Shown: positions 1 through 7,937 of the stretch, in pieces
Numbering within the stretch: the stretch's first letter is position 1
Layout of the letters: each line of letters starts with the position of its first letter
Source: an uncultured Prevotella sp.
Lineage (GTDB): Bacteria; Bacteroidota; Bacteroidia; Bacteroidales; Bacteroidaceae
Reading direction: 5' to 3'
NCBI GenBank assembly: GCA_947164965.1
Contig: CAMUYR010000034.1
Location: 1 to 38,830, forward strand
Length of the DNA: 38,830 bases
Notes under the pieces: model-generated
What the model was told of the DNA's origin: nothing
Database searches by the model: none
The model's input: the letters and a program-made list of their open reading frames with translations, nothing else
Program-made: the position numbers and the translations under genes

Positions 1-341
1 AGGAGGGTATCGTATTCTCGTTCTGCTATGGTATGGAGATCATGCAGCAGATGGGTATGGATATCAAGAAGATTCATGCCGGAAAGGCCAATATGTTCCT
101 GAGTCCATTGTTCCGTGATACACTGGCTGGCGTGAGCGGTGCGACCATCGAGCTTTATGATACTGATGGATCTGTTGGTGCTGCCAAAGGTGCTGGTATT
201 GGTGCAGGTATCTATGCCAATGCCGATGAGGCCTTTGCGTCACTTGAGAAACTGCAGGTTATTGAACCAAAACAGGCTGACCGTGAGGCATACGCTGAGG
301 CTTATGCCCGTTGGAAAGAAGTGCTGAAAGCGAAAATCTAA
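1..341 (+). CDS. xylB: Xylulokinase (FGGY family), C-terminal fragment
   Basis: This is the last ~112 codons of a sugar kinase whose start lies left of the window; the reading frame enters at base 3. FGGY kinases of this kind phosphorylate D-xylulose to xylulose 5-phosphate in the cytoplasm, feeding the pentose phosphate pathway. The visible part has the C-terminal ATPase-lobe features of the Bacteroidales xylulokinase group: a KANMFLSPLF stretch, then ATIELYDTDGSVGAAKGAG with the glycine-rich GAAKGAGIGAG segment. L-ribulokinase or another FGGY kinase cannot be fully excluded from a fragment. The TAA stop (339-341) overlaps the stop of the convergent buk gene by 4 nt, leaving no room for a terminator between them. 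Confidence 0.8.
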   Translation, partial: EGIVFSFCYGMEIMQQMGMDIKKIHAGKANMFLSPLFRDTLAGVSGATIELYDTDGSVGAAKGAGIGAGIYANADEAFASLEKLQVIEPKQADREAYAEAYARWKEVLKAKI

Positions 342-1405
342 TCGTAGACCTTGGCCTCGCGCTTACCGCGAAGAACGGATAGGGCGTTGAGTGCCAAGGC
401 TTCCATCTCGTCTTCACCAGGGAAGGTATAGACGGGAGCCAGGAAGCCAATGCGACGACGTAATTCGCTTACAACATAATCACTATGTGCCATCCCGCCC
501 GTCAGCAGGATGGCATCTATTTTGCCACAAAGAACTGCTGCTTCTGCTGCAATATGCTTGGCGGTGTGGTAAAGCATGGCTTCAACAATCTGTTGGGCAT
601 GGGTGTCTCCCGCATTGATACGCTCCAAAATCTCTCGCATGTCATTGGTGCCAAGATGGGCATTGAGGCCTGCCTTGCCGGCTATGCGTTTCAACAGCTG
701 CTTCTCGTTGTATTTGCCACTGAAACACAAGCGGATAAGATCGGCAGCGGGGAGACTGCCGGCACGTTCGGGGGAGAATGGACCTTCGCCGTCCAAAGCA
801 TTATTGGCATCAATGGCTCGCCCGTGTTCATGGGCTGCCACACTGATACCACCGCCTAGATGACATATGATCAAATTGAGATCTTCATATTCTTTTCCAA
901 TACCTCGGGCATAACGTCTGGCTATGGCGCGTTGGTTCAGAGCGTGCCAGATACAGATACGAGGCATGAGGGGTGAACCACTGATACGGGCTAGGGGGGA
1001 GAGCTCGTCTACAACACCAGGGTCGGCAATGAACGAACGGCAACCAGGAATCTGACTGGCTATCTCGTGAGCTATCAGACAACCTAAATTGCATGCATGA
1101 TTATGCATCACGCAACCATGCAAGGTGTCGTCTAACATTCGTTGATTAATTTCATAGACACCACCGGAGATGGGTTTAACCAAGCCGCCTCGTCCGATGA
1201 CTGCATCAAACTCCAATGGAATACCTGAACGTTGCAACTCGTCCAGTACTAGCTGGCGACGCAAGTCTTGTTGTTCTGTGATAGCATCGAATTTAGAGAG
1301 CTCGTCAGGTTTGTGGGTGATATTTCGTAGGAGAATGGGCGTCTCGTCTTCGTAGACGGCCATCTTGGTAGAAGTGGATCCTGGATTTATGACAAGTATT
1401 TTCAT
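338..1405 (-). CDS. buk: Butyrate kinase
   Basis: This 355-aa ASKHA-fold acyl kinase makes ATP and an acid (butyrate, or a branched-chain or other short acid) from the acyl phosphate supplied by the neighbouring phosphotransacylase. The N-terminal phosphate-binding motif NPGSTSTK is at residues 6-13, a second glycine-rich segment (CHLGGGISVAAH) lies mid-protein and LLTGGMAHS lies near the C terminus, all typical of Buk. The frame is open further upstream, but that part overlaps ptb and lacks family sequence, so the ATG at 1403-1405 is chosen. It gives the normal family length and sits 16 nt after the ptb stop. The pair is co-transcribed from the ptb promoter. Family assignment is firm; the true in vivo substrate is not shown by sequence. 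Confidence 0.93.
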   Translation of the reverse strand: MKILVINPGSTSTKMAVYEDETPILLRNITHKPDELSKFDAITEQQDLRRQLVLDELQRSGIPLEFDAVIGRGGLVKPISGGVYEINQRMLDDTLHGCVMHNHACNLGCLIAHEIASQIPGCRSFIADPGVVDELSPLARISGSPLMPRICIWHALNQRAIARRYARGIGKEYEDLNLIICHLGGGISVAAHEHGRAIDANNALDGEGPFSPERAGSLPAADLIRLCFSGKYNEKQLLKRIAGKAGLNAHLGTNDMREILERINAGDTHAQQIVEAMLYHTAKHIAAEAAVLCGKIDAILLTGGMAHSDYVVSELRRRIGFLAPVYTFPGEDEMEALALNALSVLRGKREAKVYD

Positions 1406-1421
1406 TGTAGAGAAAGGCGTA

Positions 1422-2261
1422 TTATAAGGATGCGATAGCAAAGAGAATGCTATTGAATTTGGCCTCAGAGGAATCGCCACGGGATGGAACAACGACTGGG
1501 CAAGAGGTGCCACAGAGGATGCCTGCCGTCTTGGCATGAGCAAACAGGGGCAAGGATTTATAGAAAGCATTACCTGCCTCAATATCAGGCATTACCAAGA
1601 CGTCAGCCTCTCCCATCAGGGTGGATGTGAGCCCTTTAGCCTGAAGGGCCTCAAGAGAACAGGCAGACTTGATATCCATAGGTCCGTCGACCAAACAAGT
1701 GCCAAATGCTCCGTTTCCTGCCAGTTCTATAATGTTCGCATAACCATCGACAAAGGGAAATTGCTTGCCTCCATGTTCAGCACAATGAATGAGTGCAATT
1801 CTGGGTTCGCTAATGCCCAACTTCCGGCAGATATCTGCAGCATAGCGCACTTGTTCAATTCGCTGTTCATGAGTGGGATAGGGGATGACAGCGGCGTCGG
1901 TGAAGTAAAGCATTTTGTAAAAACCTGGGATTTCGGCTGCTGCAATATGCGTCAGGATACGACCTGGAGGCAGAAGCCCAGTTTCTTTATTTAAAACGGC
2001 ACGTAACAACTGGTCGGTGCCGATAAGACCTTTCATCAGGATGTCGCCTTCTCCATTGCGTACTAAGGAAACGGCTTGAGCGGCTGCTTCCTCGGGAGTT
2101 GGGGCGTCTACGGCAATGACTTCTGCCAGATGATTCTCCTGAATCTGGCGTAATGTTTCTTTAGTGGCTTCATCGGTGGGACGAACAGCTACCACACGGG
2201 GATGCTTGGGGCAGGTTTCTACCTGCTGTCTCAGTTCTGCGAACGTTCGAATGGCTTTCAT
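1422..2261 (-). CDS. ptb: Phosphate butyryltransferase (phosphotransbutyrylase)
   Basis: This 279-aa cytoplasmic enzyme of the phosphate acetyl/butaryl transferase family converts butyryl-CoA (or a related acyl-CoA) plus phosphate to acyl phosphate and CoA, the first half of substrate-level ATP formation completed by Buk. The C-terminal half has the family pattern: MKGLIGTDQLLRAVLN, DGPMDIKSACS, and a closing LCGTSCPVVVPSRGDSSE segment. The length is slightly shorter than the common ~300 aa. It is the first gene of a ptb-buk operon. A well-formed promoter (TTTG, 20 nt, TAACTTTG) lies just upstream and faces away from lepA. Gene order and partner make ptb more likely than pta, which in this phylum is usually paired with ackA. 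Confidence 0.92.
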   Translation of the reverse strand: MKAIRTFAELRQQVETCPKHPRVVAVRPTDEATKETLRQIQENHLAEVIAVDAPTPEEAAAQAVSLVRNGEGDILMKGLIGTDQLLRAVLNKETGLLPPGRILTHIAAAEIPGFYKMLYFTDAAVIPYPTHEQRIEQVRYAADICRKLGISEPRIALIHCAEHGGKQFPFVDGYANIIELAGNGAFGTCLVDGPMDIKSACSLEALQAKGLTSTLMGEADVLVMPDIEAGNAFYKSLPLFAHAKTAGILCGTSCPVVVPSRGDSSEAKFNSILFAIASL

Positions 2262-2280
2262 AGTGTTGCTAATTTTTATG

Positions 2281-2312
2281 CAAAGTTATGAAAAAATTGC
2301 GACTCCACCAAA
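2281..2312 (-). promoter_or_regulatory. Promoter of ptb-buk
   Basis: Reading the minus strand, TTTG (2309-2312) is followed after exactly 20 nt by TAACTTTG (2281-2288), matching the Bacteroidota housekeeping promoter (-33 TTTG, -7 TAnnTTTG). The ptb ATG follows about 20 nt downstream. The element is back to back with the lepA promoter. Confidence 0.75.
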
Positions 2313-2338
2313 TGAATCGTAGCTTTTTTCTTCTGAAA

Positions 2339-2370
2339 TTTGGTCATGTCGATTTTTTTGTATATCTTTG
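2339..2370 (+). promoter_or_regulatory. Promoter of lepA
   Basis: TTTG (2339-2342), a 20-nt spacer and TATCTTTG (2363-2370) form a full Bacteroidota-type promoter. The lepA ATG at 2396 is 25 nt beyond the -7 element, so the leader is short. Confidence 0.75.
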
Positions 2371-2395
2371 CACCTTAAAAAGGATAATATTGTAA

Positions 2396-4177
2396 ATGGA
2401 CCATATAAGAAACTTCTGCATTATTGCACATATAGACCATGGCAAGTCGACTTTGGCCGACCGTCTGCTGGAATTTACCAAAACCATCCAGGTGACGGAA
2501 GGACAGATGCTGGACGATATGGAACTGGAGCGCGAGCGTGGTATCACTATTAAGAGCCATGCCATCCAGATGGAATATATGTACAAAGGCGAAAAATATA
2601 TATTGAACTTGATTGACACCCCGGGACATGTGGACTTTTCCTATGAGGTGTCGCGATCGATTGCTGCCTGCGAGGGTGCTCTGCTGGTAGTGGATGCTAC
2701 TCAGGGTGTGCAGGCTCAGACTATTAGCAACCTGTATCTGGCTATCGATAATAACCTGGAAATTATTCCTGTTATCAACAAGATAGACATGCCTAGTGCT
2801 ATGCCTGATGAGGTGGAGGACGAAATCGTTGACCTGATAGGTTGCGATCCGGGAGATATCATCCGCGCTTCAGGTAAAACAGGTGAAGGTGTAGAGGATA
2901 TTCTCAATGCAGTTGTAGAACGCGTTCCTCATCCGAAAGGGGATGAACAGGCCCCACTGCAGGCACTGATCTTCGACTCTGTGTTTAATTCCTTCCGAGG
3001 TATTATTGCCTATTTTAAAATCACCAATGGCATTATCCGTCAGGGTGATAAGGTGAAATTCTTCAATACGGGCATGGAATATGATGCAGACGAGGTAGGT
3101 GTGCTGAAGATGGATATGATTCCTCGTAAGGAACTGCGAACAGGCGATGTGGGTTATATCATCAGCGGTATCAAAAACTCGAAGGAGGTTAAGGTCGGTG
3201 ATACGATTACGCATGTGGCACGTCCTTGCGACAAGGCTATTGAAGGCTTCCAAGAGGTGAAACCCATGGTGTTTGCGGGTGTCTATCCTATTGACCCTGT
3301 GGATTATGAGAACCTGCGTGCTTCCTTGGAGAAGTTGCAACTCAATGATGCTTCGCTGACTTTTGTGCCAGAGACATCAATAGCATTAGGATTTGGTTTC
3401 CGTTGTGGTTTCTTAGGACTGCTCCATATGGAGATTGTTCAGGAACGTCTGGATCGCGAATTCGATATGGATGTGATTACAACGGTGCCTAACGTAACCT
3501 ATATGTGCTATACAAAGCAGGGAGAGGTGAAAGAGGTACATAATCCTTCCGGACTGCCCGATCAGACGCTGATAGACCATATTGAGGAACCATATATCAA
3601 GGCAAGTATTATCACTGCTGCTGATTATATTGGACCTATCATGACACTATGTCTGGATAAGCGTGGTGAACTGATAGACCAGCAGTATGTCAGCGGCAAT
3701 CGTGTAGAATTGCGGTTTATGTTGCCTTTGGGCGAAATCGTGATTGATTTCTATGATAAGTTGAAGTCCATATCGAAAGGCTATGCGTCCTTCGACTATC
3801 ATATTCACGGATTCCGCCCCTCTAAGTTGGCTAAGCTCGACATCCTGCTCAATGGCGAACCTGTCGATGCGCTATCAACGCTGACTCATCAAGATAACGC
3901 CGTGACCTTTGGCCGCAGAATGTGCGAGAAATTGAAAGAACTGATTCCACGTCAACAGTTTGACATCGCCATCCAGGCTGCTATCGGTGCGAAGATTATT
4001 GCTCGTGAGACAGTCAAGCAGGTAAGAAAGGATGTGACTGCCAAATGTTATGGCGGTGACGTGAGTCGTAAACGAAAACTCTTGGAAAAGCAGAAGCGAG
4101 GCAAGAAACGCATGAAGCAGATAGGCAATGTGGAGGTACCTCAGAAAGCTTTCCTGGCTGTATTGAAATTGGACTAA
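2396..4177 (+). CDS. lepA: Elongation factor 4 (LepA), ribosome back-translocating GTPase
   Basis: This 593-aa translational GTPase acts on the ribosome and has been linked to back-translocation and to 30S maturation. All GTP-binding motifs are present: P-loop AHIDHGKST at 11-19, RGIT switch I at 48-51, DTPGH at 74-78 and NKID at 128-131. The EF-G-like domains follow, and the LepA-specific basic C-terminal domain ends with a [16 protein letters not shown] segment near residue 560-580. Length matches the family (~595-600). The ATG at 2396 is supported by the promoter just upstream and by the conserved N terminus. A Crp-type regulator starts 47 nt downstream and may be co-transcribed. Confidence 0.97.
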   Translation: MDHIRNFCIIAHIDHGKSTLADRLLEFTKTIQVTEGQMLDDMELERERGITIKSHAIQMEYMYKGEKYILNLIDTPGHVDFSYEVSRSIAACEGALLVVDATQGVQAQTISNLYLAIDNNLEIIPVINKIDMPSAMPDEVEDEIVDLIGCDPGDIIRASGKTGEGVEDILNAVVERVPHPKGDEQAPLQALIFDSVFNSFRGIIAYFKITNGIIRQGDKVKFFNTGMEYDADEVGVLKMDMIPRKELRTGDVGYIISGIKNSKEVKVGDTITHVARPCDKAIEGFQEVKPMVFAGVYPIDPVDYENLRASLEKLQLNDASLTFVPETSIALGFGFRCGFLGLLHMEIVQERLDREFDMDVITTVPNVTYMCYTKQGEVKEVHNPSGLPDQTLIDHIEEPYIKASIITAADYIGPIMTLCLDKRGELIDQQYVSGNRVELRFMLPLGEIVIDFYDKLKSISKGYASFDYHIHGFRPSKLAKLDILLNGEPVDALSTLTHQDNAVTFGRRMCEKLKELIPRQQFDIAIQAAIGAKIIARETVKQVRKDVTAKCYGGDVSRKRKLLEKQKRGKKRMKQIGNVEVPQKAFLAVLKLD

Positions 4178-4224
4178 GAACAGACTATTTATAAACAAAA
4201 AGAAGCTGAAAATCCCATAGTATT

Positions 4225-4830
4225 ATGACAAATATCGGACTGACAACACGTGATGTGGCCCGAGAGTTGGCCAGACGTTACAGTACAATGACACATGACG
4301 AACTGGATGTGCTGGAGAGCATACTGGTTCCGATGAAATTTCAAAAAGGAGAGATCATCCTAAAAGAGGGTGATGTCTGTAAACACATCTACTGGGTTGT
4401 GAAAGGCCTGGTTAGACAGTTCTATTTTAAGAACGGTAAAGAACTCACAGAGTATATGGCTGTTGAGAATACCATTTGTATGAGTATTGAAAGCTTGTTC
4501 AAGGAAGAGCCAAGCCATCAACAGATGCAGGCCATCGAGCCGACCATCATTATGGCCATGCCGAAGGATAAGCTGGAGAAAGAAGCTGTAAGAAATGTCA
4601 ATATACAGATGTTATATCGTAAGATATTGGAAGAGTCGCTCATGCTGTCGCAGGTTCATGCTGACATGCTACGCTTTGAGTCGGCTCAAGAACGCTATTC
4701 TAAGTTAGTAAAGCGTTCGCCACAGTTGATACTGCGTGCTCCGCTAGTGTATATTGCCAGCTATCTCCAGATGACCCCCGAAACGCTGAGTCGTGTTCGT
4801 ACTTCTGCGTTGATGGAAGGTAAGGATTAG
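4225..4830 (+). CDS. Crp/Fnr-family transcriptional regulator
   Basis: The 201-aa product has an N-terminal cyclic-nucleotide-binding-like beta-roll (about residues 25-115, including FQKGEIILKEGD and a WVVKGLVRQFY strand pair). A long dimerisation helix follows, then a short C-terminal winged helix around YIASYLQMTPETLSRVRT (about 176-193). This layout is common in Bacteroidota, where such proteins often lack the residues that bind cAMP, so the effector is unknown. There are no clustered cysteines that would suggest an Fnr-type iron-sulfur centre. No promoter is visible in the 47-nt gap after lepA. The stop overlaps the convergent ispE stop by 4 nt. The target genes cannot be told from this sequence. 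Confidence 0.85.
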   Translation: MTNIGLTTRDVARELARRYSTMTHDELDVLESILVPMKFQKGEIILKEGDVCKHIYWVVKGLVRQFYFKNGKELTEYMAVENTICMSIESLFKEEPSHQQMQAIEPTIIMAMPKDKLEKEAVRNVNIQMLYRKILEESLMLSQVHADMLRFESAQERYSKLVKRSPQLILRAPLVYIASYLQMTPETLSRVRTSALMEGKD

Positions 4831-5660
4831 AGTTCACAACAGAACGTAAACATTCCAGGGAAGGCTTGACTGAGTTTGTCAGGACTTTCCTTGAAAAGTC
4901 CGAATAGGGCGCTGCCTGAGCCTGACATGGCTGCATAGGTGGCGCCCATGTCGTATAGTTTGGCTTTGATATCGCCAATCTCAGGGTGGAGTGCAAAAAC
5001 ACTCTCCTCAAAGTCGTTCAAAAGGTCCTGACGCCAGGTTTCAACAGGTTGCATGACAACCTCTTTGCAGTTCTTTTTCGGATAATGGGGATGAATGCGT
5101 GAGAATGCTTCCTTGGTGGGAACAGGAATGTCGGGACGTACCACGCCGATGTGCCATCCGGAAAGATATAAGTCAATGGGTTGCAAGCGTTCTCCAATTC
5201 CTTCTGCATAACACGGACGGTTCAGAATGAAGAAAGCACAGTCTGCGCCCAGTCGGGCTGCATACTGAATCATCTGTTGGTCGGTAAGTTCCAATTGACA
5301 AAGGTCGTTGAGCAATCGGATCATGAAAGCGCAATCGCTGGAGCCACCTCCCATGCCAGCTTGGGTCGGAATACCTTTCCAAAGATGAGCATGCAGACGG
5401 GGAAGGGTAGGGAAGTCTTCTTTTAGTAGATGATAAGCTCGAACCACCAAGTTACGCTGTTCATCACCTTCAATATGCAGATTGCTTACTTTTAAGTCGC
5501 AGTCGACATCAGAAGGGAAGGCATCATCCATTTTGTAGATCTCTAATGCATCCTTGATGGGGACAGGATAGAATACCGTTTCCAGATTATGGTAGCCGTC
5601 TGGACGTTTCTCTATGACATTCAGTCCGAGATTGATCTTTGCTATAGGGAATGTTATCAT
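4827..5660 (-). CDS. ispE: 4-diphosphocytidyl-2-C-methyl-D-erythritol kinase
   Basis: This 277-aa GHMP-family kinase phosphorylates CDP-methylerythritol in the non-mevalonate (MEP) isoprenoid pathway. The N terminus (PIAKINLGLNV, residues 5-15) carries the substrate-binding lysine/asparagine pattern. The ATP-binding GHMP motif PTQAGMGGGSSDCA spans 98-111, GADCAFF carries the catalytic-aspartate segment, and MSGSGSALFGLF is the C-terminal glycine-rich motif. Length is normal. It starts only 5 nt after the stop of the small secreted-protein gene upstream, so the two probably share one transcript. Its stop interlocks with that of the convergent Crp-type gene. Confidence 0.95.
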   Translation of the reverse strand: MITFPIAKINLGLNVIEKRPDGYHNLETVFYPVPIKDALEIYKMDDAFPSDVDCDLKVSNLHIEGDEQRNLVVRAYHLLKEDFPTLPRLHAHLWKGIPTQAGMGGGSSDCAFMIRLLNDLCQLELTDQQMIQYAARLGADCAFFILNRPCYAEGIGERLQPIDLYLSGWHIGVVRPDIPVPTKEAFSRIHPHYPKKNCKEVVMQPVETWRQDLLNDFEESVFALHPEIGDIKAKLYDMGATYAAMSGSGSALFGLFKESPDKLSQAFPGMFTFCCEL

Positions 5661-5665
5661 ACGTA

Positions 5666-6088
5666 TTACTTCTTCTTAAACTCCAGTGTTTTAGGCAACT
5701 TCTGCCATTTTCCATTATTGGGAACCTTGATGGTACTGCCAGAGCCCTGCTTCAGTACATATATCGAGTCGTTTTTCCGGGTGAGAGTGGCTTTTAGGTC
5801 TTCGCTGCCGAAATCATTGATGAGTTGGATTTCTGCTTCCTTCTCATTTTTGATTTTGCAGGAGGTGATTACCCAACAGAAAGCATTGTGTTGCTTGCCC
5901 AAATAGCCGGGTAGCTTGCCATATAATTCCTGACCAGGCACTTCGACATCTTGGTCGTGAAAGTTTATTCGCAAATACACATTGTATATATTATTAATAA
6001 GGTACGCGCGAAATACCTTATTATCTTGTTGGGAAAAACCACTGATGGCTAGCATCAACATGAATGTTAAAATAATGCTTCTTTTCAT
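5666..6088 (-). CDS. Small secreted hypothetical protein
   Basis: The 140-aa product starts with a clear Sec signal peptide: MKRS, a hydrophobic stretch of about 12 residues, then SGFSQQ with a likely cleavage site near residue 19-20. The mature part is about 120 aa, mixed beta-rich and basic at the very C terminus (KLPKTLEFKKK). I recognise no domain. It contains one mature cysteine pair (WVITSCK and an earlier C in AFCW), so a disulfide is possible. It is the first gene of a two-gene unit with ispE (5-nt gap). The function is unknown and the pairing with ispE is probably only transcriptional. Confidence 0.75.
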   Translation of the reverse strand: MKRSIILTFMLMLAISGFSQQDNKVFRAYLINNIYNVYLRINFHDQDVEVPGQELYGKLPGYLGKQHNAFCWVITSCKIKNEKEAEIQLINDFGSEDLKATLTRKNDSIYVLKQGSGSTIKVPNNGKWQKLPKTLEFKKK

Positions 6089-6108
6089 CTTTCGACCTAT
6101 TTTGTCGA

Positions 6109-6116
6109 CAAAGGTA
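6109..6116 (-). promoter_or_regulatory. -7 element for the secreted-protein / ispE unit
   Basis: TACCTTTG on the minus strand fits TAnnTTTG and lies about 20 nt upstream of the ATG at 6088. No convincing TTTG at the expected -33 distance is seen. Confidence 0.5.
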
Positions 6117-6192
6117 GTAAATCTATATCAATAAATAATCGTTTACGTTAAAAATATATGTGAAAACGTGGTATGTTTTTAATTTTTTTAAG

Positions 6193-6200
6193 TAACTTTG
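6193..6200 (+). promoter_or_regulatory. -7 element for the glycogen synthase / phosphorylase unit
   Basis: TAACTTTG fits the Bacteroidota -7 consensus and lies 22 nt before the ATG at 6223. The -33 region is a weak GTG-type match only. Confidence 0.55.
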
Positions 6201-6222
6201 CCGCCATAATACTAGTATTAAG

Positions 6223-7905
6223 ATGGATAAGAACTATTTAAAGCCTGATTACATCTTCGAATCGAGCTGGGAAGTGTGTAATAAAGTAGGTGGTATTTAC
6301 ACCGTACTTTCTTCTCGTGCCAAGACTCTGCAAGATGAAATGAAAGATAGGATTATATTCATTGGTCCTGATTTCTGGAAAGAGAACGAAAGTCCCTATT
6401 TTAAGGAGGATAAAGAACTCTTTGCCAAATGGCAATGGGAAGCTAAGGAAGCAGGACTGCAGGTTAGGGTTGGTCGTTGGACCATTCCTGGAGAACCGAT
6501 AGCTGTCTTAGTGGATTTCAATCCGTTCTTTGAGAAAAAGGACGAGATTTACGGCTGGTTGTGGGAAAAATATAGCGTTGACTCACTGCATGCCTATGGC
6601 GATTACGATGAGGCCTCTATGTTTTCATATGCAGCAGCTTTGGTCGTTGAGAGCTTTTATAATTCTCAACTCTCAGCTCCCAATTCTCAACTAAAGGTTA
6701 TCTATCATGCTAATGAGTGGATGTGTGGACTAGGAGCCCTCTATATCAACAACAAATTGCCACAGATCGGCACCATCTTCACAACCCATGCTACCAGTAT
6801 CGGCCGCTCTATTGCAGGTAATCAGAAACCTCTCTACGACTATCTGTTTGCCTATAATGGTGACCAGATGGCTGGGGAACTGAATATGCAGTCGAAACAT
6901 TCTATAGAGAAACAAACTGCCCATTATGTCGATTGTTTTACGACGGTGAGCGACATTACTGCTAAGGAGTGTGTGGAATTGTTGGATAAACCAGTTGATG
7001 TGGTTCTGCCCAATGGCTTTGATAACAGTTTTGTACCTACTGCTCAGAATTTCACCAAAAAACGTAAGGCTGCCCGTCGTAAGATGTTGGATATTGCCAA
7101 TGCGTTGTTGGGTGAACAGTTGGATGATGACACCCTGCTTATCTCTACTTCTGGTCGTTACGAATTCCGTAACAAGGGTATCGATGTCTTTGTGGAGGCT
7201 ATGAATCGTTTGTTGCGTGACCGTGAACTGAAGAAAAAAGTTGTTGCATTCATTGAAGTACCAGGTTGGGTTGGAGAGCCGCGCCAGGATCTTCAGGAGA
7301 GACTGAAGAGTGGCAAGAAATATACAGAACCGCTTGAAGTGCCACAGGTTACTCACTGGCTTCACAATATGAGTCATGACAATGTGCTCAGTATGATGAA
7401 GTATTACGATATGCATAATCGTAAGGAGGACCATGTAAAAGTCATTTTCCTGCCCTGCTATCTTGATGGTAACGATGGCATTGTCAACATGTCCTATTAC
7501 GATGTCGTATTGGGTAACGACCTCTGTGTATATCCTTCTTACTATGAACCTTGGGGCTATACACCATTGGAGGCAGTAGCATTCAAGGTACCTTGTATCA
7601 CCACCGATCTTGCCGGCTTTGGTCTATGGGCCAATAAGGTTTTTGGTAAATACGGAGAATTGTCGGATGGTGTTAAGGTCATTCATCGTACTGACTATAA
7701 TTATTCAGAGGTGGCTGATGCTATCAAGGATTCAGTTGCCGACTTCTCTAATATGACTAAGAAACAAGTTGAAGACTGTCGTAAACATGCTAGCGAACTT
7801 TCCAAGAAAGCGCTATGGAGCGAGTTTATACAGTTCTATCACGAAGCCTACGACATAGCTTTGCGGAAAGCTGAAGCGCGTATGCAGGCAGGTAATAATA
7901 AGTAA
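6223..7905 (+). CDS. Glycogen synthase, GT3-like glycosyltransferase
   Basis: The 560-aa protein resembles the GT3 (eukaryote-type) glycogen synthase family rather than bacterial GT5 GlgA. It elongates alpha-1,4-glucan from a nucleotide sugar in the cytoplasm. Visible motifs are an N-terminal [16 protein letters not shown] (13-28), HANEWM (162-167), [14 protein letters not shown] (about 187-200) and the donor-site segment [15 protein letters not shown] (437-451). It precedes the phosphorylase by 32 nt, forming a synthesis/breakdown pair. One oddity is residues 147-157 ([11 protein letters not shown]), encoded by four and a half copies of a 7-bp tandem repeat (6661-6693), just before the [10 protein letters not shown] strand. 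This looks like an in-frame repeat insertion in a surface loop. Donor preference (UDP- or ADP-glucose) is not evident from sequence. Confidence 0.9.
   Translation: MDKNYLKPDYIFESSWEVCNKVGGIYTVLSSRAKTLQDEMKDRIIFIGPDFWKENESPYFKEDKELFAKWQWEAKEAGLQVRVGRWTIPGEPIAVLVDFNPFFEKKDEIYGWLWEKYSVDSLHAYGDYDEASMFSYAAALVVESFYNSQLSAPNSQLKVIYHANEWMCGLGALYINNKLPQIGTIFTTHATSIGRSIAGNQKPLYDYLFAYNGDQMAGELNMQSKHSIEKQTAHYVDCFTTVSDITAKECVELLDKPVDVVLPNGFDNSFVPTAQNFTKKRKAARRKMLDIANALLGEQLDDDTLLISTSGRYEFRNKGIDVFVEAMNRLLRDRELKKKVVAFIEVPGWVGEPRQDLQERLKSGKKYTEPLEVPQVTHWLHNMSHDNVLSMMKYYDMHNRKEDHVKVIFLPCYLDGNDGIVNMSYYDVVLGNDLCVYPSYYEPWGYTPLEAVAFKVPCITTDLAGFGLWANKVFGKYGELSDGVKVIHRTDYNYSEVADAIKDSVADFSNMTKKQVEDCRKHASELSKKALWSEFIQFYHEAYDIALRKAEARMQAGNNK
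6661..6693 (+). repeat. 7-bp tandem repeat array inside the glycogen synthase gene
   Basis: The units are AATTCTC, AACTCTC, AGCTCCC, AATTCTC and AACTA. The total is 33 nt, so the reading frame is kept and it encodes [11 protein letters not shown]. It resembles in period and A/T-rich style the non-coding heptamer arrays at 14388-14413 and 38272-38299. Confidence 0.75.
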
Positions 7906-7937
7906 ATTCTTTTAAACCCCATTATAATAAAAAAAAT

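Noticed and set aside
1406..1582. 59-residue N-terminal extension of buk
   Set aside because: It overlaps the ptb coding sequence and precedes the conserved KILVINPGS start.
6730..7434. 234-codon open frame antisense to the glycogen synthase
   Set aside because: It lies wholly within a conserved gene and has no promoter or family similarity.
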